This document shows positions 1-6,057 of a DNA stretch of 8,039 bases, piece after piece. This DNA is from Solirubrobacteraceae bacterium (GTDB lineage: Bacteria; Actinomycetota; Thermoleophilia; Solirubrobacterales; Solirubrobacteraceae), in NCBI GenBank assembly GCA_030043235.1, contig JASHYF010000339.1:1-8039 (forward strand). Reading direction: 5' to 3'. A model generated the notes under the pieces. That model searched no databases. It was not told the origin of the DNA and saw nothing but the letters and a program-made list of their open reading frames with translations. Position 1 is the first letter of the stretch. Each line of letters opens with the position of its first letter. The position numbers and the translations under genes are program-made.

Positions 1-921
1 CGCGCGCTCGAGGCGGTGGACCGCGTTGTGCATCTTGCCGCGGCGGTGGGCGTCGGCCAATCGATGTATGAGATCGCCCGCTACACCGAGCGCAACACGA
101 TGGCGACCGCGAGCTTCCTCGAGCGGGTGGTGGGGCGGCCTGCGCCGCCGGGCCGCCTGGTCGTCGCCTCGTCGATGTCGATCTACGGGGAGGGTGAGTA
201 CGAGTGCCCGGAGCACGGACGCGTGGCGCCGTCCCCCCGGCCGGAGGAGCAGCTGCTGGCGCGCCAGTGGGAGCTGCACTGCGCGAGTTGCGGTGCCGAG
301 CTCCAGCCCGTTGGCACGCCCGAGGACAAGGCGCTGATCCCTACCTCGGTGTACGCGATCACCAAGCGCGACCAGGAGGAGCTCTGCCTCGTCACCGGCG
401 CCGCATACGGCATCTCGACCGTGGCGCTGCGCTTCTTCAACGTGTACGGACCCGGGCAGGCGCTGTCGAACCCGTATACGGGCGTGGCCGCGATCTTCGC
501 GTCCCGCCTGCTCAACGGCCGCCCGCCGCTCATCTTCGAGGACGGGGCGCAGTCGCGCGACTTCATCCATGTCAGCGACGTCGTCCGTGCGATCGTGCTC
601 GCGTTGGAGTCCGAGCGGGCGCCGGGCCACGCGATCAACCTCGGCACGGGACGAGCCAGCTCCGTGCATCAGATAGCGCGGGCGTTGTCCGCCGGATTGG
701 ACACCGGCGTGGAGGCCGTTGTCAACGGCCAGTATCGGGCCGGGGACATCCGCCACTGTGTCGCCGATCCCCGGCTCGCTCGCGAGCTGCTCGGCTTCGA
801 GGCGCAAACGACCCTGGAGGACGGCATGCGTGCGCTGCTGGAGTGGCTCGCAGGCCAAGAGGCGGTCGACCACGTCGACGACGCGACGGCTGAGCTCGCA
901 GCCCGCGGTCTGGCCCGCTGA
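1..921 (+). CDS. NAD-dependent epimerase/dehydratase, dTDP-L-rhamnose 4-epimerase-like (5' partial)
   Basis: Extended short-chain dehydrogenase that likely interconverts a nucleotide-activated sugar (dTDP-L-rhamnose to dTDP-6-deoxy-L-talose type, C4 epimerisation) in the cytoplasm. The reading frame is open from base 1, so the N-terminal Rossmann part with the GxxGxxG loop is missing; 306 residues are visible. Numbering from the GTG codon at 16: the HLAAAVGVGQSM segment (6-17) follows the NAD-binding strand, SSMSIYG (52-58) supplies the active-site Ser, YAITK (113-117) is the catalytic YxxxK, and RFFNVYGPGQ (139-148) and RDFIHVSDVV (181-190) are standard family motifs. An insert of about 50 residues between Ser and Tyr carries CxxH (C64, H67) and CxxC (C89, C92), a likely zinc knuckle. 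I recall similar inserts in dTDP-L-rhamnose 4-epimerases, which drives the substrate guess. Glycosyltransferase genes follow directly. Fold is certain; substrate is inferred. Confidence 0.9.
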   Translation, partial: RALEAVDRVVHLAAAVGVGQSMYEIARYTERNTMATASFLERVVGRPAPPGRLVVASSMSIYGEGEYECPEHGRVAPSPRPEEQLLARQWELHCASCGAELQPVGTPEDKALIPTSVYAITKRDQEELCLVTGAAYGISTVALRFFNVYGPGQALSNPYTGVAAIFASRLLNGRPPLIFEDGAQSRDFIHVSDVVRAIVLALESERAPGHAINLGTGRASSVHQIARALSAGLDTGVEAVVNGQYRAGDIRHCVADPRLARELLGFEAQTTLEDGMRALLEWLAGQEAVDHVDDATAELAARGLAR

Positions 922-980
922 CAGGTCGCGTGGTCGTGGATCGCAGTCGACGGGAGGGCGAGCACCCGGGGACGGGCGAA

Positions 981-2036
981 ATGGCCGACCTGGCGATCGT
1001 GATCGTCTCGACCAACGAGGCGCACTGGCTGAAGCCCTGTCTTTCCACGGTGTTCGAGCGCTCAGGCGGCGCATCCCTCGATGTCATAGTCGTGGACAAC
1101 GAATCCACCGACGGCACACGCGAGCTCGTGGAGTCGAACTTTCCAGCGGCGCGTGTGGTCAGCTCTCCGAATCACGGCTTCGGCTACGGGAACAACCGTG
1201 GGATCGAACAGGCCAACGCGCGCTACGTGCTGCTGCTGAACCCCGACACGGAGATCGTAGAGGGGACATTTGCGGAGCTGGTCGGCCTGCTCGACGACCG
1301 GCCCGGGGTGGGTCTCATCGGCGTGCGCCAGATCACCGCGGACGGCACGCTGTGGCCGACGATCCGCAGGTTCCCCAGCGTGACTCGCGCGCTCGGTGAA
1401 GCATTGTTCTCCGAGCGTTGGCCGTTTCACCCCAGCTGGGCGGGAGAGCGCGTGCTCGACCCTCGCGTGTACGAGCGCGAGCAGGACTGTGACTGGCCGA
1501 TCGGGTCGTTCATGCTGATGCGCCGCGAGGCGCTGCTGAGCGCCGGGCTGCTCGACGAGCGGCTCTTCATCTACTCGGAGGAGCCGGACCTGTGCCTGCG
1601 CATCAAGCGCGCAGGCTGGCAGATACGACACCTGCCTCAGATGACCATCGTCCACCACGTCGGAAAGGCTGGTGTGCGAGCGAGGAACGTCGCACAGTAC
1701 GCCTACGCGAACAAGCAGTACGCGGACAAGTACTTCGGCCCCGTGGCCCGGTTCCTGTACATCGCCGCCATCTGCCTGGGGCACTTTCTGCGCGCCGCCG
1801 GCGCGCAGCTCGAACCCGCCAGCGCACAGGCGCGTCGAGAAGGCTCGCTGCTCGCCCTGCGCCTGCTGGCAGGCCGAGCGCAGCCACCGTTCGGCCAGCC
1901 CTCCGCCACCGCGCTCACGCCGTCGGTCAAGCACGCGGGGCCGGGCGCCGCACGTGTACGGCACGCCGCAGCCGCCAATGGTGGCGCCCCCGGCGCGGTT
2001 GACGTGAGCGCTGAGGAGACTGGACGCTCGCGATAG
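981..2036 (+). CDS. Family 2 glycosyltransferase (WbbL-like, probable rhamnosyltransferase type)
   Basis: GT-A fold transferase that probably adds a sugar from a nucleotide donor to a lipid-linked glycan at the inner face of the membrane. The ATG at 981 gives 351 residues and places MADLAIVIVSTNE at the N-terminus, where this family normally begins. An in-frame GTG at 930 would add 17 residues without family character, and neither start has a strong ribosome binding site. Motifs from the ATG: VVDNESTDGT (37-46) in the nucleotide-binding part, NPDTE (87-91) as the metal-binding DxD equivalent, DWPIGSFMLMRREAL (171-185), and SEEPDLCLR (199-207) with the likely catalytic acidic residues. Residues 258-275 form an amphipathic or weakly hydrophobic segment that may touch the membrane. 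The last 70 or so residues are Ala/Pro/Gly-rich and look disordered. The gene lies 59 bp after the epimerase stop (8 bp if GTG 930 is used), fitting one transcript. Sugar specificity cannot be read from the sequence. Confidence 0.9.
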   Translation: MADLAIVIVSTNEAHWLKPCLSTVFERSGGASLDVIVVDNESTDGTRELVESNFPAARVVSSPNHGFGYGNNRGIEQANARYVLLLNPDTEIVEGTFAELVGLLDDRPGVGLIGVRQITADGTLWPTIRRFPSVTRALGEALFSERWPFHPSWAGERVLDPRVYEREQDCDWPIGSFMLMRREALLSAGLLDERLFIYSEEPDLCLRIKRAGWQIRHLPQMTIVHHVGKAGVRARNVAQYAYANKQYADKYFGPVARFLYIAAICLGHFLRAAGAQLEPASAQARREGSLLALRLLAGRAQPPFGQPSATALTPSVKHAGPGAARVRHAAAANGGAPGAVDVSAEETGRSR

Positions 2037-2088
2037 GGCTATCCGATGCGGCGGACTGGATCGAAGGCTGCGCGGGATGTGAGGTGTC

Positions 2089-3276
2089 GTGGGCGCGGAC
2101 GAGCGTAGCTATGTCCTCTACGCGCCGACCCCCTGGGCGGGACCGGCCCCCTACCTGCGCGGCCTGGCCGAGGCGCTCGCAGCCCGTCATGCGGTGCTCT
2201 ACGTCGACCCGCCGATCAGCCCGCTCAGCCCTTTCCGCTACGGTCTGGGCGCCGTCAGCGTGCGCCAGCTGCAGGCGGTCGCACACAGGGGCGTGCGCTC
2301 GGCGGGCGAGCGCCTCGGGGTCTTCAGCCCGCTCGCGCTCCCGCGAGCCCGGCGCGGTCTCTCGCGCGCGCTCTCGCAGCCGCTGCTGCGCTCGCAGATC
2401 TCCCGAGCCGTGAGGAGCGCCGGTCTCGAGCGGCCCGTCGTGGTCGCCTCGTTCGGGATCCCGCAGATGCTCGGCGCCGCGCGCGAGTCTCTGCGGGTGG
2501 GCATGCTCATAGACCACCCGTCCGCCGGAGCGTCGCTGATGGGTCGCGACGCCGCCGAGCTGGACGACGAAGCGTCCGCGCTCTGCCGGGCTTGCGATCT
2601 GGCGGTCGGGACCTCGCGTCCGATAGTCGAGCTGCTCTCCGAATGGGGCTGCACGAGCGCCCTGATCCCGGCGGGGTTTCCCTCGAGCCTGGCCGCCGCC
2701 TTCGATCGCGCCTCCGAGCCGCCCGAGTACGCGACGCTTCCGCGGCCGCTGCTCGGGTACACGGGCGGCATCGACGATCGGCTCGACTTCGAGTTGATAC
2801 TGAGGCTCGCGGACCGCTTCAGCCACGGCTCGATCGTGTTCGTCGGGTTCGTGAGCCCGCGCCTTGCGGAGGAGGCGCGGGCGGCGCTCGCGGCGCGAGC
2901 AAACATTCATCTGCTCGGTCCGAGACCCCAAGTGCAGCTGAGCGGCTACATCCGCTATCTGGACGTCGCCCTGCTGCCATACGAAGACAGCCTGTTCACG
3001 CGCTACCAGGCGCCCGTGAAGCTCTGGGAGTATCTGTACGCCGGCCCCCCGATCGTGGGCACAGGGTCGGTCGCCCTGCGCGGCTACGCTCCTGCGCTCG
3101 TCAACTATGCGGAGAGCGCGGACGCCGCGGTGACGATGGTCGAGCAGGCGCTCGCCGACCCGGACGCCGGTCGTGAGGATCGCCGGCGCTTCGCGCTCGC
3201 GAACACGTGGGAGCACCGCGCCGGCGAACTCGACGCGCTCGTCGACCGGCACACGAATGGTCATGCCGTCCGCTGA
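2089..3276 (+). CDS. GT-B fold glycosyltransferase (GT1/GT4-like, TuaH-like)
   Basis: A 395-residue two-domain glycosyltransferase, presumably acting on the same glycan as its neighbours. The GTG start at 2089 is the first usable codon, because an in-frame TGA lies just upstream (2080-2082); GAGGTG at 2081-2086 is a Shine-Dalgarno-like stretch, rather close to the start. The N-terminal domain opens with YVLYAPTPWAGPAPYLRGLAE (about 8-28), a start pattern usual for this group, followed by VLYVDPP (36-42). The second Rossmann domain begins near LLGYTGGIDDRLD (221-233), with IVFVGF (249-254), NIHLLGPRP (272-280), LDVALLPY (291-298) and the C-terminal donor-binding segment PVKLWEYLYAGPPIVGT (309-325). 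No membrane span or signal peptide is evident. The gene follows the GT2 gene after 52 bp and ends before a 132-bp intergenic region that looks like a transcription boundary. Donor and acceptor are unknown. Confidence 0.88.
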   Translation: MGADERSYVLYAPTPWAGPAPYLRGLAEALAARHAVLYVDPPISPLSPFRYGLGAVSVRQLQAVAHRGVRSAGERLGVFSPLALPRARRGLSRALSQPLLRSQISRAVRSAGLERPVVVASFGIPQMLGAARESLRVGMLIDHPSAGASLMGRDAAELDDEASALCRACDLAVGTSRPIVELLSEWGCTSALIPAGFPSSLAAAFDRASEPPEYATLPRPLLGYTGGIDDRLDFELILRLADRFSHGSIVFVGFVSPRLAEEARAALAARANIHLLGPRPQVQLSGYIRYLDVALLPYEDSLFTRYQAPVKLWEYLYAGPPIVGTGSVALRGYAPALVNYAESADAAVTMVEQALADPDAGREDRRRFALANTWEHRAGELDALVDRHTNGHAVR

Positions 3277-3332
3277 CCACAGGCAAGCTCCGGCTCAACG
3301 GGTGGACGGTGTGCGGGGAGACGATGCCCGAT

Positions 3333-3350
3333 ACTAGCCGATCGGCTAGT
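3333..3350. promoter_or_regulatory. Perfect 18-bp palindrome, candidate operator
   Basis: ACTAGCCGATCGGCTAGT is an uninterrupted perfect inverted repeat with 9-bp arms. It lies 57 nt after the glycosyltransferase stop and 58 nt before the ATG of the HTH regulator, nearly at the exact centre of the intergenic region. Its centre is 67.5 bp upstream of the inferred transcription start at 3409, a distance where activators commonly bind. Perfect dyads of this size are typical of dimeric regulators, and LuxR-type proteins bind dyads of about 18-20 bp. It contains CTAG twice. As RNA it could fold into a 7-bp stem with a GATC loop, but no U-tract follows, so an intrinsic terminator is less likely. 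The binding protein is unknown; autoregulation by the downstream HTH protein is a guess. Confidence 0.6.
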
Positions 3351-3372
3351 CGCCGGACCCACCTTACGGCCA

Positions 3373-3401
3373 TGTCGAGCTCCCCGGGCGCGGCGTACGA
3401 T
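3373..3401 (+). promoter_or_regulatory. Candidate leaderless promoter for the HTH regulator operon
   Basis: TACGAT at 3396-3401 fits the actinobacterial -10 pattern TAnnnT. Seven bases separate it from the A of the ATG at 3409, so transcription would begin at or next to the start codon, as in leaderless mRNAs that are common in Actinobacteria. No Shine-Dalgarno sequence precedes this ATG, which agrees. A -35 element at the expected 17-bp spacing (3373-3378, TGTCGA) matches the consensus poorly, which would suit a promoter that depends on an activator bound at the palindrome upstream. Predicted from sequence pattern only. Confidence 0.5.
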
Positions 3402-3408
3402 TGCCGGC

Positions 3409-3702
3409 ATGAGTCGACAGAGTGCTGCGGCGAAGCCTGCCGGGAAGCGCGATTCCGCCCGCGATGCTCGCGGTTGCAACGCTGGGGCGTCATCGGCGCG
3501 CCCCGCCCTCACGCGACGCGAAAGCGACGTCATCGAGCTCGCGACGCTCGGGCTGACGAACAGTCAGATCGCACAGCGGCTGAACCTCAGCACGTACGCG
3601 ATCAAGTTCCATCTGTCCTCCGCCTACGGCAAGCTGGGGGTCGCAAACCGAACGCAGGCGGCGGTGGCGTATCTCAACCTGAGAGAAGCGGATCGGCTCT
3701 GA
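3409..3702 (+). CDS. Stand-alone LuxR/GerE-type HTH transcriptional regulator
   Basis: A 97-residue protein made of a basic, probably flexible N-terminus (1-32) and one LuxR-type DNA-binding domain (about 33-94). The domain is canonical: ALTRRESDVIELATLGLTN (33-51), IAQRLNLS (54-61) and the recognition helix region TYAIKFHLSSAYGKLGV (62-78), then NRTQAAVAYL (80-89). There is no receiver, autoinducer-binding or ATPase domain, so it resembles GerE-like regulators that bind DNA without a linked sensor. ATG 3409 is the only plausible start and sits right after a -10 element, with no ribosome binding site. Its stop codon is one base before the co-polymerase ATG, so translation of the two is probably coupled. 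A role in controlling this polysaccharide operon, possibly through the palindrome at 3333-3350, is inferred from position. Target genes are unknown. Confidence 0.88.
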   Translation: MSRQSAAAKPAGKRDSARDARGCNAGASSARPALTRRESDVIELATLGLTNSQIAQRLNLSTYAIKFHLSSAYGKLGVANRTQAAVAYLNLREADRL

Positions 3703-3703
3703 C

Positions 3704-4519
3704 ATGGACGTCAGCCTCATGCTCGCGGTCCTGTGGCGTTCGAAACGCCTGCTGCTCGGCGGGGTGCTGCTCGGTGCGGCGCTTGCGATCTTGAGCTACG
3801 GTCGGCCGGGCCTCTCCCACGGCGCGCCCAGCCTGACGCCGCGCGCTGCCGACGAGTGGCAGAGCGAAGCGCAGCTCTTGATCACCCAGACGGGCTTCCC
3901 GTACGGCCGGGCTGGGTACGAACACGTGGGGACGCTGGCGAGCCTCTCGCCGGTCTACGCAACCTTCGCCAACGGCAGCACCGTGCAGGCCGCGATTCGC
4001 CAGCGCGGAGAACAGCTGGGCATATCCGGGTCGGTCCAGGCCTCGGAAGCGTGGAATGTCGCGACCAGCGTCGGCCTGCCGTTCGTGAACCTCACGGCGA
4101 CCGCGCCGACGCAGACCGGCGCGGTGCAGCTGGTCAGCGGCGCCGCATCGATCTTGCAGGCCTACGTGGCAGCCCAGCAGCAGGCGGCCAGGATCCCGCC
4201 GGCGGCGCGCATCCAGCTCCCCATCGTCAAGGCAGGCGTCGGCACCAAGCTCGTCAAAGGCCCCAAGCTCAGCGTGCCGATCCTCGTGTTCATGGCGGTC
4301 CTGATCGCCGTCGCGTCGATCGCCGTGCTGAAAGCGAGATTGCGACCGAGCGTCGACGTTGGCGCGGAGCGCGTGCCCTTCGATCTGGAATCGCAGCGTC
4401 CGTATGCAGACGTGGCTGCACCGGCGCGCCATGAGCGCACGATCCACGAGCGGACGGGCATGAACGGCGGAGAGACGGGCGTTCATCGCCAACCCGTAGC
4501 GGTTCGCCGCGATCACTAG
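3704..4519 (+). CDS. Wzz-like polysaccharide co-polymerase / chain-length determinant
   Basis: A 271-residue membrane protein with the two-span layout of polysaccharide co-polymerases: TM1 at about 16-32, an extracytoplasmic domain at about 33-188, TM2 at about 189-209, and a cytoplasmic tail of about 60 residues. The start DVSLMLAVLWRSKRLLL and the segment EWQSEAQLLITQTG (51-64), followed by SLSPVYATFANGSTVQAAI (80-98), agree with Wzz-domain proteins. Such proteins set chain length together with a Wzy-type polymerase. The Walker-motif tyrosine kinase found in many related proteins is absent, and the tail has only one Tyr (234) rather than a Tyr cluster, so phosphorylation control of the classic kind is not supported here. 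The tail is rich in Arg/His/Glu and not recognised. The ATG lies one base after the regulator stop; the nearest purine-rich stretch (3681-3688) is too far for a normal ribosome binding site, which favours coupled translation. Confidence 0.8.
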   Translation: MDVSLMLAVLWRSKRLLLGGVLLGAALAILSYGRPGLSHGAPSLTPRAADEWQSEAQLLITQTGFPYGRAGYEHVGTLASLSPVYATFANGSTVQAAIRQRGEQLGISGSVQASEAWNVATSVGLPFVNLTATAPTQTGAVQLVSGAASILQAYVAAQQQAARIPPAARIQLPIVKAGVGTKLVKGPKLSVPILVFMAVLIAVASIAVLKARLRPSVDVGAERVPFDLESQRPYADVAAPARHERTIHERTGMNGGETGVHRQPVAVRRDH

Positions 4520-4535
4520 CTGTGACGCGGTAGCG

Positions 4536-6053
4536 ATGGTTCGCGAGCACCGCCTACCTGCGTCCGTGATCGCAATCGGGGCGGCGCTGGCGCTGCTCAC
4601 GGCCGATATCGTCGCTGGCAGTGGCCAGGCGAAGGCGATGGCAGCCGTGCTGCTGGCCGTGGTGGGCGTGATCTGGCTGGCGCAGCTGGCGAGCAGCTGG
4701 ACGGTGCTGATCTCGGGGATGATCCTCGTCGTTCTGCTGATTCCCAGCGACGGGCGCTACACGCTCTCAGGAGGTCTGCCCTTCCAGCTCGAGCCGTATC
4801 GCGTGGTGATGGGGCTGCTCCTGGCAGGCTGGGCGATCTCGCTGCTCATCGATCCCCGAGTGCACGCACGGGCCACGGGCTTCGAGGGGCCGCTCATCCT
4901 GATCATCGCCGCGATGTTCGGGTCAGAGCTCTCAAACCCGGGGCGTGTGGCCTCGGTGTCGAGCAACGTGATCAAGTCGATCTGGCTGTTTTCCTGCTTT
5001 GTGCTGTTCCTGTATCTGATCGTCAGCACCGTGCGCACGCGCACGGTGCTGGAGCGTCTCATCCCGGTGCTCGTGCTCGGTGCGTGCGTCGTCGCGCTCG
5101 CAGCGGTCGTGCAACGGCGCAGCGGGTTTAACATCTTCGATCACCTGCACGCATTGCTGCCTGGCTTCCACTACAACGCGGCGGGCGAACTTGGGGCCGA
5201 AGAACGCAGCGGCGCTGTGCGCGCCACCGCGTCCGCCGGGGACCCGATCGAGCTGAGCGCGTCGATGGCGATGCTGGCCCCGCTGGCCGTGTACCTCGCC
5301 ATCAGCCGGCGACAACGAGCATGGTGGCTGGCCGTGGTTCTCCTGCTTCTCGGAGATCTCGCGGCCGGCTCTCGCACGGGGCTCATCGGGATCGTCGCGG
5401 TTCTCGCCGTGTTCCTGTGGTTGCGCCCGCGTCAGACGCTTCGCTGCTGGCCAGCGATGATCCCGGTTCTGCTCGTCGTGCACGTGCTGTCTCCCGGCTC
5501 ACTCGGCGAGGTCAAACAACTCTTCTTCCCCAAGGAAGGCCTGGCTACTTCGCAGAGTGAAACCTACTATGAACCGACAGCCACCGGGGGGAAGCTCGTG
5601 CTTTCGAGCCGGCTGTCTCGGTGGGGCCCCGAGTTGAGTGAATTCTCCGAGTACGATCCGCTCGTGGGCCAGGGCTACGGAACGCGGGTCACCGGCAGGA
5701 CCTCCCTCGAACAGAAGTCGATCACCTCGAGCGCCGACAACGCGATCGTTCTCGACGACCAGTGGCTTGGCACGCTGTTGGAGACCGGCCTGCTCGGTGT
5801 GCTCGGCTGGATCTGGCTCTTCTGGCGGGCCATTCGCAGACTCGGGATCCGCGCCAAGCTCGAACGCGACTCCCGCGAGGGCTGGCTGCCGGTCGCGCTC
5901 GCCGCCTCGATCGCGACATTCGCGTCCTCGATGCTGTTCTACGATGCGTTCTCGTTCGACCAGGGCGTGGAGATCGCGTTCGTGATGCTGGCTCTGGCTT
6001 CGGTCTTCCTGTCGCTGCCGCCGTCGCGCAGCATCGAAGAGCGGCGTTCGTAA
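4536..6053 (+). CDS. O-antigen ligase/polymerase family membrane protein (Wzy/WaaL-type)
   Basis: A 505-residue polytopic membrane protein expected to polymerise or transfer lipid-linked glycan on the outer face of the cytoplasmic membrane. About 13 hydrophobic segments can be picked out, for example near 33-50, 54-70, 87-105, 148-166, 173-192, 236-256, 262-278, 281-297, 303-320, 411-433, 451-470 and 476-494. Family marks are the SRTG segment (279-282) at the start of a span, a large loop (about 321-409) with YDPLVGQGYGTRV (373-385), and DNAIVLDDQWLGTLLETGLLGVLG (401-424), which matches the end of the PF04932-type core. The gene starts 16 nt after the co-polymerase stop and has no clear ribosome binding site. 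Next to a Wzz-like gene, a Wzy polymerase role is favoured over a ligase, but sequence motifs do not separate the two. Confidence 0.87.
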   Translation: MVREHRLPASVIAIGAALALLTADIVAGSGQAKAMAAVLLAVVGVIWLAQLASSWTVLISGMILVVLLIPSDGRYTLSGGLPFQLEPYRVVMGLLLAGWAISLLIDPRVHARATGFEGPLILIIAAMFGSELSNPGRVASVSSNVIKSIWLFSCFVLFLYLIVSTVRTRTVLERLIPVLVLGACVVALAAVVQRRSGFNIFDHLHALLPGFHYNAAGELGAEERSGAVRATASAGDPIELSASMAMLAPLAVYLAISRRQRAWWLAVVLLLLGDLAAGSRTGLIGIVAVLAVFLWLRPRQTLRCWPAMIPVLLVVHVLSPGSLGEVKQLFFPKEGLATSQSETYYEPTATGGKLVLSSRLSRWGPELSEFSEYDPLVGQGYGTRVTGRTSLEQKSITSSADNAIVLDDQWLGTLLETGLLGVLGWIWLFWRAIRRLGIRAKLERDSREGWLPVALAASIATFASSMLFYDAFSFDQGVEIAFVMLALASVFLSLPPSRSIEERRS

Positions 6054-6057
6054 GCCG

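Noticed and set aside
930..980. GTG at 930 as start of the GT2 gene
   Set aside because: It adds 17 residues with no family similarity; the ATG at 981 begins exactly where the GT2 fold begins. The choice remains open because neither has a strong ribosome binding site.
2032..2043. Inverted repeat GATAGGGCTATC at the end of the GT2 gene as a terminator
   Set aside because: Five-base arms with only two bases between them cannot form a stable hairpin of normal shape, and no U-tract follows.
1927..3264. A 445-codon open frame on the minus strand, antisense to the GT-B glycosyltransferase
   Set aside because: Arg/Ala-rich, no domain, and the opposite strand encodes a clear glycosyltransferase.
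4515..4520. ACTAGC before the ligase gene, shared with a half-site of the 18-bp palindrome
   Set aside because: Only six of nine half-site bases match and no second arm is present; it overlaps the stop codon of the co-polymerase gene.
3674..4600. A 308-codon minus-strand open frame over the co-polymerase gene
   Set aside because: No recognisable motif; the + strand has a two-span Wzz-like protein with good coding character.
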